50,092 nucleotides of DNA from a virus (IMGVR_UViG_3300031576_000068:1-50092); one strand, 5' to 3'; shown: positions 17,098 to 24,566, counted from the first letter of the stretch. The notes: a model not told the origin generated them from the letters alone. Numbers and translations are program-made.

Positions 17098-17137
17098 AAG
17101 GATCTACTCTGTAATCATATACCAGTGAGGAGGCCGC

Positions 17138-17407
17138 ATGCCCGCACCGAAGACGAAGCGCCAGAAGCTGCTCGGCTCGACGCTCGCTGGGAAGATGGGG
17201 CGCGCCATCCTGCTCGCGGCGCTGCTCGCGGCCGGCGGCGTGGTGGCCGACGAGATCCCTGCCCTCAGACCATACATCGCCATGCTGATCGGCGTGCTGA
17301 CGACGGGCGTCCCTGTCCTGGCCCCCGCGCCCGAGAAGGCCGCGCCGCCGGCGAACGAGCCCGCGCCGAATCAGATCGACCCGGGCGCGGCAATGAAGAA
17401 GGGGTGA
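17138..17407 (+). CDS. Small membrane protein (possible second holin)
   Basis: An 89-residue protein at ATG 17138 after GAGGAGG. A basic N-terminus (PKTKRQKLLGSTLAGKMG) is followed by two hydrophobic stretches (RAILLAALLAAGGVVADEIP and YIAMLIGVLTTGVPVLAP) and an Ala/Pro-rich hydrophilic tail. Topology fits a holin or antiholin, or a membrane-anchored virion accessory; the lysis-gene context favours the former. Confidence 0.58.
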   Translation: MPAPKTKRQKLLGSTLAGKMGRAILLAALLAAGGVVADEIPALRPYIAMLIGVLTTGVPVLAPAPEKAAPPANEPAPNQIDPGAAMKKG

Positions 17408-17439
17408 CGATGCCGACCCCCCAAGCCGCCATCCTCTAG

Positions 17440-17652
17440 GTGATCACCCTCGAACCCGACGCCCTGTCGGTCATCCGCGCCCACTCCCGGCACGGGGCGC
17501 AGGGATACGGGGTTGCCCTCATGATGCTGGCCGAGCTCGAGGCGTGGATCGCGCAGGTGAAGGCGGACGGGCTGCGGCCTGAGGACGCGATCCTGATCCG
17601 ACTGGCGGTGAGCGGGGAGTGCCAGGGGCCGCGGGCGACGGAAGTGAGCTGA
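17440..17652 (+). CDS. Small hypothetical protein
   Basis: A 70-residue protein with a GTG start at 17440, directly after a nine-codon ATG mini-ORF (17410-17439) that could act as a translational leader. Helical and amphipathic (VALMMLAELEAWIAQVKADG). The stop overlaps the ATG of the next gene (TGATG, 17650-17654). Unknown role. Confidence 0.5.
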   Translation: MITLEPDALSVIRAHSRHGAQGYGVALMMLAELEAWIAQVKADGLRPEDAILIRLAVSGECQGPRATEVS

Positions 17653-17813
17653 TGGCGACGCTTCCCAAGATCCGGATCACGGGCGTCCTTTTCATCCTTT
17701 GCGCGATGGGCTTCCACGACGATTGTCCGGGGCATTGGCACGGGGATCGCCTGAGCGTGATGATCTGCTCGTGCATCCACCATAGGCTTCATCGGAGCGC
17801 GGTGGAGAACTGA
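17652..17813 (+). CDS. Cys/His-rich miniprotein
   Basis: A 53-residue protein from ATG 17652 overlapping the previous stop. It has three Cys in its C-terminal half (CP, then ICSC) and many His (FHDD, GHWHG, CIHHRLHR), a plausible zinc-binding knuckle. Function unknown; one of several Cys/His miniproteins in this genome. Confidence 0.48.
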   Translation: MATLPKIRITGVLFILCAMGFHDDCPGHWHGDRLSVMICSCIHHRLHRSAVEN

Positions 17814-17814
17814 G

Positions 17815-18003
17815 ATGTTCGAGATCCCGAAGTGGTGGCGCCGCCGGTCGTGGCAGGACATCCCCCCGGACCCGTGCTGTCCCGCGCCCCAGACGCCGGA
17901 GTCCATGACCCAACCTCCGAATCATGGAGGCTCGCTCGCGGGCCCTGCCGAGAAGACGCCGTCGAAGAGGAAACTCTGGTTCTCGTGGACGTGGAGGTGG
18001 TGA
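17815..18003 (+). CDS. Small Trp- and Arg-rich protein
   Basis: A 62-residue protein at ATG 17815, one base after the previous stop. Starts FEIPKWWRRRSWQD and ends KRKLWFSWTWRW, both strongly cationic and aromatic, with a Pro-rich middle. The stop overlaps the lipoprotein start (TGATG). The composition could suit membrane-interface binding. Unknown function. Confidence 0.48.
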   Translation: MFEIPKWWRRRSWQDIPPDPCCPAPQTPESMTQPPNHGGSLAGPAEKTPSKRKLWFSWTWRW

Positions 18004-18314
18004 TGGGACGGTGGCTCGCGCTATTCGCATTCGCCGTCCTGATCGGCGGCTGCTATTGCGGCAACGGTGGCCCGGGCGACTGGGCCGTCATCCGGCACAT
18101 CGAGTGCTGGCGGGGCAGCGTCCAGACCTATTCGGGCAAACTCATCCTCGATCGGTCGATGACGACGGGGCATGTGGCGCTCTCGACGTGCCCGCCAGAG
18201 GATCACGGGTACAGCGCGAAAAGGTGCCGGAGGAACAGCGACGTCTGCATCGTGACGGAGCCGCGCCCCGGAGAGCGGTGGGGCAGGACGCCCGTGCTCC
18301 TGGAGGGCGGATAG
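18003..18314 (+). CDS. Small lipoprotein (outer spanin candidate)
   Basis: A 103-residue protein from ATG 18003. The N-terminus (MGRWLALFAFAVLIGGC) has a lipobox-like L-I-G-G-C, so the mature protein would be lipid-anchored at Cys 17. The remainder has further Cys residues (CYCGNGG, HIECWRG, CPPED, RRNSDVCIV), which may form disulphides outside the cytoplasm. A lipoprotein close to holin and endolysin genes is a typical outer spanin position in phages of Gram-negative hosts, although spanin lipoproteins are usually Pro-rich and no inner spanin is obvious nearby. Confidence 0.58.
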   Translation: MGRWLALFAFAVLIGGCYCGNGGPGDWAVIRHIECWRGSVQTYSGKLILDRSMTTGHVALSTCPPEDHGYSAKRCRRNSDVCIVTEPRPGERWGRTPVLLEGG

Positions 18315-18323
18315 GGGGAAGCG

Positions 18324-18674
18324 ATGGAACTGTGGAACCGGATCAAGCGGATGTTCGGGCTCGCGGCACCGAAAGTCGTGGACGCCCTAGAAATGGCCAT
18401 CAAGTTTCTGGCGCCCTATGCGGCGCGGTTCATCTTGGACATGGCCGTCAAGAAACTCGGTGCCACGGCGAAACGGGAGCGGGTTCTCGAACGCCTGCGC
18501 GATCAGGCGGCCGCGGCTGGGATCAGGCTGCCCGACTCGATTCTGTCGCTCTCCCTGGAGGCCGAGTATTCGAGGCTCAAGGCCGAAGGGCTGATCCCCG
18601 GCAAGGATCCCGGAGCGTTGCTCGCCGCGCTCCCGAAGATCCGGAAGGCGCTGGCGACGAGGACTGGGCCGTGA
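18324..18674 (+). CDS. LLH-holin-like small protein
   Basis: A 116-residue protein at ATG 18324 after GGGGGAAG. A hydrophobic/amphipathic N-terminal half (AIKFLAPYAARFILDMAVKK) is followed by KRERVLERLRDQAAAAGIRL and LSLEAEYSRLKAEG, which resembles the C-terminal helix pattern of LLH-family holins (basic helix, GI-x-LP, then an EA-x-L helix). The stop overlaps the next GTG. Assignment is tentative. Confidence 0.5.
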   Translation: MELWNRIKRMFGLAAPKVVDALEMAIKFLAPYAARFILDMAVKKLGATAKRERVLERLRDQAAAAGIRLPDSILSLSLEAEYSRLKAEGLIPGKDPGALLAALPKIRKALATRTGP

Positions 18675-18979
18675 AGGACGCCCTTCGAGCCACCGCATGG
18701 TGGCTCCTGCGGGCGGTCATCTTCCGGATCCCGGTCGTCCGCCGTTTCCTGACGGATCTGGTGATCAGCGTCGAAGGGGGGCTATCCCCCGTCGGGTGCC
18801 TCTCCCGGGCCATCACGCAGGCCATCCCGGGCAACCACGACGATCAGATCGCGGCCGAGCTCGTGGAGATCCCCGCCGGCCAGTGGCTCAAGACCCGGGG
18901 GTCCCACCTGACCCTCCCAAGCGGCCGGACCCTCCTGGCTGAGTACCAGGCCATCCGGGAGAGCGTGCGGGGGGACTGA
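18671..18979 (+). CDS. Hypothetical membrane-associated protein, end of late operon
   Basis: A 102-residue protein; GTG 18671 overlaps the previous TGA. A longer in-frame reading from 17924 is a shadow. An N-terminal hydrophobic stretch (ATAWWLLRAVIFRIPVVRRF) precedes a soluble region. It is the last rightward gene before the convergent integrase gene, whose stop lies 38 bases further on; no clear terminator lies between them. Confidence 0.52.
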   Translation: MKDALRATAWWLLRAVIFRIPVVRRFLTDLVISVEGGLSPVGCLSRAITQAIPGNHDDQIAAELVEIPAGQWLKTRGSHLTLPSGRTLLAEYQAIRESVRGD

Positions 18980-19016
18980 GCCGTAGAACGTGGTGTTTCC
19001 GCCCCCATGCTCCCCA

Positions 19017-20738
19017 CTACTCAGCCTCGCGCCGCACGCCGATCGCCCAGCACCGGCCAACCTCGTGAGCCGATTCGAACACCTCACTGGGCAAAACGGC
19101 GAATCCGGCGTAGATTGCGGCCCCGAAGGTGCCACGGAAGGCCCGGCCAGGCCGCCCTGGTGGGCGCCAGGCTCGCTTGGGGAGCCATGCAGGCCCCAGG
19201 CGCCCACCCTTCCGGGGGAACGCGACCTGGGGCCTTTCTGCGCGTTTCCAGTCCACATGCGCCCGGTCCGGCCAGACGGCGATCCCCTGAACCATCTTCC
19301 GCGCCAGGTCGCGCGCCGCCGCGCCCGCCGGTTCCTCCTGAAGCATCTCCCGCACGCGCTCCCTGAGCCCGCGCACCCGCGCCTCGGACCATTCGAGCCG
19401 CACGCGCGGGCGACGCGCCTCCACCAGGGCCGCCTCCCGATCCCGCTGCGCCGCGCGCAACTCCTCGATCCGGTCCATGAGGGGGCCCGGGTCGCCCCGC
19501 CCCGTCTCGATCGCGCGCACGAGCCGGGCCACCTGCCCCGCCAGCGTCCCGATCTCCTGCTCCAGGCGCCGGACCCTCTCCGAGCCGCCGTTCGCCCGAC
19601 GAAGCTCGATCCGGTTGTAGGTTGCGACCATCCGGCGCACGCTCTCCGGAGTGAGCAGGACGTCGGTCACCACGCGCAGGATCTCCCGATCGAAGTCCGC
19701 CATTCGCACGCGCACCCCCGGGCACCCCTGCTTCCCCGCCCGGCGATTGGAGCGGCAGCCGTAGTAGGCGTGGCGGCTGGAGCGGCCCTTCCCCGTCTCG
19801 AGCTGGAGCGCCGCGCCGCACAGGCCGCAGCGCAGGAGCCCGGAGAGTAGCCCGCGGCCGCGCACGGCCGGCAGGCCCGCGCAGGTCCTGGCATCAAGCC
19901 GCTCCTGGGCGGCGCGCCACGCGGCCTCGTCAATGATCGCCGGGTTGGCCCCCGGGACCGTGACCCATTCCTCACGGGCCTTCATGTTCTGACGCCTGCG
20001 CCACCCGCGCCGGTTGAAGATCGCAATCCCGGCGTTCCTGGAATTGCGGAGAATCCCGAGAATCCCGTGACTCGTCCACACCCCGCCCCGCCTTGTCCGC
20101 AGCCCATCGGCTGAGAGCGCCTGCGCGATCGCCTTCCCGCCGAGCCCCTCTCCGTGAAGCCGGAACATCCGCTCGACGGTGGGGCCCTCGGCCGGATCGA
20201 TCTCCAGGCGCGCCTTCGGGTTCCCGGCTTCATCCTTCACCGCCACGAATCGGAAGCCGAAGGGAGCATTGCCACCGTTCGCGTAGCCGCGCCTGGCGTT
20301 CTCGATCATGCCGCGCAGTGTCACCCGCGAGAGGGCGCGCGAGTAGTATTCGTCGATCACCTCGAGGATCGCTTCTTGCAGGAACCCGCCCTCGTCGTCC
20401 TGGCTGATTTGCTGGGAGGCGTAGAGGACCTTCACTCCGCGGCGGTGGAGGACGCCCTTCATGACCACGGCGTCTTCGCGGTTCCGGGCGAAGCGGGAGG
20501 TGTCGTAGCAGAGGAAGGCCTTCACGCCGGGCGTCTCCAGGCAGTAGTCGATCGCGCGCTTGAACGCGGGGCGATCGGCCGTGCGCGCGCTCTCGCCGGC
20601 GTCCTCGAACACCCGCGCGATCTCGAAGCCCTGATCGGCGGCGAACTTCCGGATAGCGGCGAGCTGGGACGGTAGCGACAGGTCCTTTTCGGCCTGGCGG
20701 TCGGTGGAGACGCGGAGATAGGCGATCGCTTGCTTCAT
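19017..20738 (-). CDS. int: Large serine integrase
   Basis: A 573-residue site-specific recombinase read from ATG 20738 (a GTG four codons upstream is also possible). The N-terminal resolvase domain has the catalytic serine in AYLRVSTDRQ (Ser 11), plus CYDTSRFARNREDAV and RGMIENARRGYANGGNAPFG. The recombinase domain follows (HGILGILRNSRNAGIAIFNR). A zinc ribbon has Cys pairs CGLCG and, further on, YYGCRSNRRAG and GC. A long coiled coil (about residues 390-455) ends with a basic tail, as in phiC31- and Bxb1-type integrases. It integrates the phage by attP x attB crossover, and excision needs a directionality factor; a gp3-like candidate lies at 28120. Convergent with the late operon, divergent from pyrF. 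Confidence 0.95.
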   Translation of the reverse strand: MKQAIAYLRVSTDRQAEKDLSLPSQLAAIRKFAADQGFEIARVFEDAGESARTADRPAFKRAIDYCLETPGVKAFLCYDTSRFARNREDAVVMKGVLHRRGVKVLYASQQISQDDEGGFLQEAILEVIDEYYSRALSRVTLRGMIENARRGYANGGNAPFGFRFVAVKDEAGNPKARLEIDPAEGPTVERMFRLHGEGLGGKAIAQALSADGLRTRRGGVWTSHGILGILRNSRNAGIAIFNRRGWRRRQNMKAREEWVTVPGANPAIIDEAAWRAAQERLDARTCAGLPAVRGRGLLSGLLRCGLCGAALQLETGKGRSSRHAYYGCRSNRRAGKQGCPGVRVRMADFDREILRVVTDVLLTPESVRRMVATYNRIELRRANGGSERVRRLEQEIGTLAGQVARLVRAIETGRGDPGPLMDRIEELRAAQRDREAALVEARRPRVRLEWSEARVRGLRERVREMLQEEPAGAAARDLARKMVQGIAVWPDRAHVDWKRAERPQVAFPRKGGRLGPAWLPKRAWRPPGRPGRAFRGTFGAAIYAGFAVLPSEVFESAHEVGRCWAIGVRREAE

Positions 20739-20752
20739 GCTCAAACCCACGG

Positions 20753-20781
20753 TTGACTCGGCCCCGGGACCGTGTTAGGTA
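20753..20781 (+). promoter_or_regulatory. Possible promoter in the int-pyrF divergent region
   Basis: TTGACT (20753-20758), a 17-base spacer, then TAGGTA (20776-20781). The -35 box is good and the -10 weak. The spacer contains a CCCGGG core (20764-20769). The 20739-20849 gap is also a natural place to look for attP, since serine integrase genes usually lie beside it. Confidence 0.4.
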
Positions 20782-20849
20782 GTGGCACCGCCTTGTCAGC
20801 CCAAGGCCCGCCTGGATCGCCAACCCATCGTTTCCGCCGGGGAATCCCG

Positions 20850-21563
20850 ATGGTCCTCTCTCCCAAGGATCGGCTGATCTTTCCCCTCGATGTTCCCGAT
20901 GTCCGGGAAGCCCGCCGCCTCATCGAACTGCTGAAGGACGAGGTCGGGCTGTTCAAGATTGGGCTCCAGCTTTTCACCGGCGAGGGCCTCCGCGCAGTTG
21001 GTCAGATCGCCAGCGAGCGCCCCACAGGGATCTTCCTCGATCTGAAGATCTTCGACATCAGCAACACGGTGAGCAGCGCGGCCCGCCAGCTCCACGGGAT
21101 GGAGATCGCTTTCCTCACCTTCCCGGCGGACCAGGGGCGAGCGGCCCTCGAGTCCGTCGTCAAGAACCGTCCCATCCCGGGCAGCAAGGTACTCGCCGTA
21201 ACGGTCCTCACGAGCCTTGACGAAGAGGGCATGCGCGAGGTGGGGATGTCCAAGTCGGTCCAGGAGGTCGTTCTGCTGCGCGCCGAGCTCGCGCGCGACG
21301 CCGGGTGTGACGGGGTTGTGTGCTCCGGCCTCGAGGCGCGCGCCGTCCGCGAGAGGATGGGCCCGAAGTTCATCGTCGTCTGCCCTGGGATCCGACCCTC
21401 CTGGTACCGGGAACCCGATGATCAGCGCCGGGTCACGACTCCGAGTGAGGCAATAAGGAACGGCGCCGATTACGTAGTGGTCGGTCGGCCAATCCGACTC
21501 GCCAAGGATCCAGCCGACGCGGCGCGGCGCGTTGTCAGTGAGATCGCGGAAGCTCTCCAGTAG
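20850..21563 (+). CDS. pyrF: Orotidine-5'-phosphate decarboxylase (host-type metabolic gene)
   Basis: A 237-residue protein; ATG 20850 follows GGGGAATCCC and an in-frame GTG at 20772 is less likely. It decarboxylates OMP to UMP, the last step of de novo pyrimidine synthesis. All hallmark elements are visible: LDVP (Asp 14), LFKIG (Lys 36), FLDLKIFDISNTV (Asp 64, Lys 66, Asp 69 of the DxKxxD catalytic array), AVTVLTS, VCSGLEA, CPGIRP and the phosphate loop VVVGRPI. Length is normal for the family and no break is seen, so it is probably functional. It is an isolated cargo gene between the integrase and the repressor operon, with no other pyr gene nearby. Confidence 0.95.
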   Translation: MVLSPKDRLIFPLDVPDVREARRLIELLKDEVGLFKIGLQLFTGEGLRAVGQIASERPTGIFLDLKIFDISNTVSSAARQLHGMEIAFLTFPADQGRAALESVVKNRPIPGSKVLAVTVLTSLDEEGMREVGMSKSVQEVVLLRAELARDAGCDGVVCSGLEARAVRERMGPKFIVVCPGIRPSWYREPDDQRRVTTPSEAIRNGADYVVVGRPIRLAKDPADAARRVVSEIAEALQ

Positions 21564-21591
21564 AGAGCCCACGCGGAGCAGACAGCTTGAT

Positions 21592-21804
21592 CTAGGAGCT
21601 AACCCACCCGTGCTCGGGATCGGGGACGAAGATCATCGCCCCGACATGGGACGTCACCATCTTTCCGTCCGGGCCAGTGCCATGCCTCAGGCCCTCCCAC
21701 TTCACGAGCCATCCGCCAGGCACGCTCACACGTTGATGCGTATCCATCTGTGCCGCTGACGGCGTCGGCGGGTCAATCCTTTCCCATCTCAGTTCGACTG
21801 CCAT
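21592..21804 (-). CDS. Small hypothetical protein, end of the lysogeny operon
   Basis: A 70-residue protein; start ATG 21804 has GGAGGT six bases upstream on the minus strand, whereas a longer in-frame reading to 22005 lacks such support. The sequence (ELRWERIDPP, then VPGGWLVKWEGLRHG and GAMIFVPDPEHGW) looks like a compact beta protein. It is the most promoter-distal gene of the leftward group. No family is recognised. Confidence 0.58.
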   Translation of the reverse strand: MAVELRWERIDPPTPSAAQMDTHQRVSVPGGWLVKWEGLRHGTGPDGKMVTSHVGAMIFVPDPEHGWVSS

Positions 21805-22092
21805 TCTTTTACCTCCATGCCCCCCTCGGTGATTTCCCGCGCGCCCTTGCGTTCCCACTACGGTGACTTCGTTCCCCGCATACCGGTGTATGGATTGACG
21901 TTCCCGTTGGTGGACCAATTGTCGAGCATGGTAGAGTTCGGTGCTATCCTCATGTGCGGCTGCACGTAGGTTCCACAGGCTGCATATAAAACGAGGGTGC
22001 TTCATGGGGGGCTCCGCTAATTTGCTGTCATCTAACCATCAGCTACACATTCCACGCGGGCGTGCACGTATGGAATGCACGATATAGAAGCT
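21805..22092. other. 288-bp gap with an inverted repeat
   Basis: I see no supported gene here. CATTCCA (22048-22054) and TGGAATG (22071-22077) form a 7-bp inverted repeat just past the 3' end of the leftward gene at 22093. It has no T-run and so is only a weak terminator or processing-site candidate. A promoter for the downstream leftward gene could lie here, but no convincing -35/-10 pair was found. Confidence 0.4.
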
Positions 22093-22422
22093 TCAGTTCT
22101 CGGGCTTGAGCAGCGCTTCATAGTAAGCTCGAGCAACGGCCGCATATAGTTCAAAAAAGGCCGTGGTGAGCTCGGAACGTTGTGAGCTAGAGAGTCGTTC
22201 GATCCGCTCTGCATATGTTCCTTCCCCGGAAGTGAGCGCATCAATCTTATCCAAATAGACCGCGCTCCTATCTGGCAACGGATCGTCCGGACGCATTCTG
22301 AACGCAAGATTGAATTCGTTCATTGCAAATGCCAATCGCTCACCAACAGAAGTGTTAAGCGACATCAGGGACCTTATTGAGGCGCCAAGCTTCTCGTACT
22401 GATAGCCGTGTTTTATTGACAT
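22093..22422 (-). CDS. Hypothetical protein in the repressor operon
   Basis: A 109-residue, mostly helical protein, read from ATG 22422 (an in-frame start at 22470 is possible). Stretches such as YQYEKLGASIRSLMSLNTSV and SSSQRSELTTAFFELYAAVA have no known motif. The region is visibly more AT-rich than the virion genes. In temperate phages, genes placed downstream of the repressor are often expressed in the lysogen; an exclusion or immunity role is possible (inference). Confidence 0.55.
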   Translation of the reverse strand: MSIKHGYQYEKLGASIRSLMSLNTSVGERLAFAMNEFNLAFRMRPDDPLPDRSAVYLDKIDALTSGEGTYAERIERLSSSQRSELTTAFFELYAAVARAYYEALLKPEN

Positions 22423-22931
22423 CGAGGCCACTGCTCCTTCATCGTCCGCAGGATACCCGCCTCCGCCCACGCGAAGATCTGGTTGAGGCGCGTCCGCCGC
22501 TCGTCTTCGCTGATCGAATCAGGCGAGTGATGGTAGTCTCCGATCCTCGCCTTCCCCTCCGCCACTCGTGCTATCTTGCGCTGGATGACCCGGCAGCGGC
22601 CGCGCTTCAGGCCGTAGCCGGTCTCCCGTTCTATCCGCCCATGCCAGTCGAGGAACTCTTCCCACCGATCCGTCTTGTCAAGGGTGGCGAGAATGAGCGC
22701 GCCGATCGAGAGAAGAGCCTGCTTCGTCTCGCGTCCCGAGAGCGCCTTCCGGTTGTCCTCCATGAAGGCGAGCATTTCAAGAGAAGCCTCAAAACCCTCC
22801 CGATAGAGCCTGCCTGCGATCACCGCCTGCGCGAGGTAGAGCCATGTCGGATGGGCCAGGAGCGCGCGGAAGCGGGGAAGGGTGAGCGCGGTCGGGAAGA
22901 GTCCGCTGCGGGCGAGAATTATGGGAAGCAC
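22413..22931 (-). CDS. Hypothetical protein in the repressor operon
   Basis: A 172-residue protein. GTG 22931 is chosen because GAGGAA lies nine bases upstream at the end of the preceding gene; the longer frame to 23003 overlaps that gene. Mostly helical (FRALLAHPTWLYLAQAVIAG, SGRETKQALLSIGALILATL, then basic LKRGRCRVIQRKIARVAEG). It overlaps the next leftward gene by 10 bases, so the two are probably co-translated. No family is recognised. Confidence 0.58.
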   Translation of the reverse strand: MLPIILARSGLFPTALTLPRFRALLAHPTWLYLAQAVIAGRLYREGFEASLEMLAFMEDNRKALSGRETKQALLSIGALILATLDKTDRWEEFLDWHGRIERETGYGLKRGRCRVIQRKIARVAEGKARIGDYHHSPDSISEDERRTRLNQIFAWAEAGILRTMKEQWPRCQ

Positions 22932-22935
22932 AGAT

Positions 22936-23331
22936 TCATTCCTCGATGCTGAAACCCCACGCTTCACCATACCTAGCCAACTTCTTTCCGGAGTATCCGT
23001 CATAGATATTCACATGAAGCCCTGGCGAAACGCAGCGCTGGAGCGCCACCGCGATCATCTTCTTTTCCTGAAGGGTCGAGGCGTACCACTGCCGTGACAC
23101 GTACACGTCGTAGCCATCGGGGCTTACTTGCATGATGAAACCCATGCGCTTCATATCTTCGATCGGCTCGCGCCCTCCTGGAGGGCACGGCGTTTTGGTT
23201 ACCCGCGCGGGTGCGCTCTGTCGATTATCCGTGCTGTCGCTGCTACATTTCCCAATCAGAAGCAGAAGGGCAATTCCACCAAAGATGAGAGTCCCACAAC
23301 CAGGCCCGGTTTTCTTATCGCCAGTTGTCAA
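22936..23331 (-). CDS. Membrane-anchored protein in the repressor operon
   Basis: A 131-residue protein with a short basic start, one hydrophobic span (CGTLIFGGIALLLLIGKC, residues about 12-29), a flexible S/D/N-rich stretch, and a compact C-terminal domain (SPDGYDVYVSRQWYASTLQE, then LHVNIYDGYSGKKLARYGE). The start is a TTG 18 bases after the repressor stop, with the AGGAG of that region rather far away, so the exact start is uncertain. An anchor with an external domain, expressed with the repressor, is the classical layout of superinfection-exclusion proteins (inference from context). Confidence 0.58.
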   Translation of the reverse strand: MTTGDKKTGPGCGTLIFGGIALLLLIGKCSSDSTDNRQSAPARVTKTPCPPGGREPIEDMKRMGFIMQVSPDGYDVYVSRQWYASTLQEKKMIAVALQRCVSPGLHVNIYDGYSGKKLARYGEAWGFSIEE

Positions 23332-23348
23332 GAGAGTTTTCCCGTCTC

Positions 23349-24008
23349 CTATCGCCGTCTTCTCACATCCACCACCCGCATCATCTTCCGAATCTCAGAC
23401 CTCGGAACCACGATCGGCTCGTAGGCCGGGTTCACGGATTGAAGGATCAGCACGTCGCCCTTCGGGTAGACCGCCTTCAGGTACGCCTTCCCGTCCCGCA
23501 TCTGCACGAGGGCTTCATCGCCTGTTCTCACCCGCGCGAGCCTCGGCGAAATGATCACCACGTCGCCGTCCCGAAGAGAAGGGACCATCGAGTCACCGCG
23601 GACTCGGAGGGCGAAGGCGTGGGGATCCCGCAGGTCCGCATTCCCGGCCACGTACTCATCCCCACCACCGACGGGCAGGCCCTCGTCCGTCCAGGCGATC
23701 CGCGAGGGACCAGCGGAGACGTGGCCGATGATGGCGATCATGCTGGGATCACCGGCTTCCCGGACGAGGCTTGCTCCATCGTTCCCATAGAGAGCCGCCC
23801 TTAAGATCCCTGATGCGCCCAACTTTTCACATAATCGTCGAAGCAGCTTGAGCGACGGCTTTCCACGGCCATTTTCTATCATGCTCAACCAGACTTCCGA
23901 AATCCCTAGAGTTTCCGCCAAGCTGGCCTGTGATATGTCAGCCTTCTCCCGCGCATCGGCTAGGAGTTGCCCGAGCTTTTCCAAAGGGATCTGGTAGTCC
24001 TGATCCAT
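23349..24008 (-). CDS. CI/LexA-type repressor with S24 self-cleavage domain
   Basis: A 219-residue protein. The N-terminal HTH (about residues 10-66) reads SQASLAETLGISEVWLSMIE then GKPSLKLLRRLCEKLG. The C-terminal S24 peptidase has Ser 140 in VRGDSMVPSLRDGDVV and Lys 178 in GKAYLKAV, with a likely Ala-Gly cleavage site at 99-100 (HVSAGPS). It would bind operators to hold lysogeny and self-cleave on RecA activation, giving SOS-inducible induction (family knowledge). The ATG at 24008 follows GGGAG. Divergent from the Cro-like gene at 24160. Confidence 0.93.
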   Translation of the reverse strand: MDQDYQIPLEKLGQLLADAREKADISQASLAETLGISEVWLSMIENGRGKPSLKLLRRLCEKLGASGILRAALYGNDGASLVREAGDPSMIAIIGHVSAGPSRIAWTDEGLPVGGGDEYVAGNADLRDPHAFALRVRGDSMVPSLRDGDVVIISPRLARVRTGDEALVQMRDGKAYLKAVYPKGDVLILQSVNPAYEPIVVPRSEIRKMMRVVDVRRRR

Positions 24009-24081
24009 GAAACTCCCGCTTTATGTACGCCCACAACCTCCCCCAAACTCTAGGTTTTTTCAACCGAAAGAATTTATTTAA

Positions 24082-24118
24082 GTTTCCGCTTGACAGGCCG
24101 AAACGAAAGTCATAGTCT
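24082..24118 (+). promoter_or_regulatory. Rightward early promoter with operator-like dyad
   Basis: TTGACA (24090-24095), exactly 17 bases, then TAGTCT (24113-24118). GTTTC (24082-24086) and GAAAC (24100-24104) form an inverted repeat across the -35 box, a natural operator layout. It lies between the divergent repressor and Cro-like genes and would drive the early operon. Confidence 0.62.
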
Positions 24119-24159
24119 CGCTTTAACCTAAACTGCTGCTTTATCCCGAGGCTCACCGG

Positions 24160-24405
24160 ATGCGGACTCCCTTGAAAGCCTGGCTCGAAGAAAAGGCGGT
24201 CACGAACCGCGAACTGACGCGGCGCGTGAGCCGGATCCGAAAACGGAAGATCACCGAGCAGCGCATCGGGCAGATCGCCTCCGGGGAAAGTCCCTCGCCG
24301 TCGCTTGCCCGTGCGATTGCAAGGGCCACCGGACTTTCGGAATTGGATCTCCTATATCCGAAGAACGTTCCTGCCGTCCCGAAGCAGCCCGAGGCCCAGC
24401 CATGA
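24160..24405 (+). CDS. Cro-like HTH regulator
   Basis: An 81-residue protein at ATG 24160, first gene of the rightward operon and divergent from the repressor. It has an XRE-like fold: WLEEKAVTNRELTRRVSRIR, then TEQRIGQIASGESPSPSLAR and AIARATGLSELDLLYP. It would compete with the repressor at shared operators to favour lytic growth (lambda logic). The region between the two HTHs is 151 bases and holds the operator dyad described. Confidence 0.8.
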   Translation: MRTPLKAWLEEKAVTNRELTRRVSRIRKRKITEQRIGQIASGESPSPSLARAIARATGLSELDLLYPKNVPAVPKQPEAQP

Positions 24406-24566
24406 GCGCGATTTCGCTCCACTGTGATTGTGGCGCCGCGTTGATCCTGCGTGCGCCGGATGCCGACAGACTGATCGCCGCCATAGATGCGAGCGGTTGG
24501 AGGGATCGGCCCACGTCCGATCTCTGCCCAAAGTGCAGGGCAACTTATGAAGAGGCCACGCCATGA
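24402..24566 (+). CDS. Zinc-ribbon-like miniprotein
   Basis: A 54-residue protein from ATG 24402, overlapping the Cro-like stop. The pairs HCDCG and LCPKC, about 33 residues apart, would make a four-Cys zinc site. Function unknown; such small early proteins often act on host enzymes (inference). Confidence 0.6.
   Translation: MSAISLHCDCGAALILRAPDADRLIAAIDASGWRDRPTSDLCPKCRATYEEATP

Noticed and set aside
21592-22005. 137-residue minus-strand reading of the 21592 gene
   Set aside because: The upstream 67 residues have no ribosome site and look non-coding; ATG 21804 has a clear GGAGGT.
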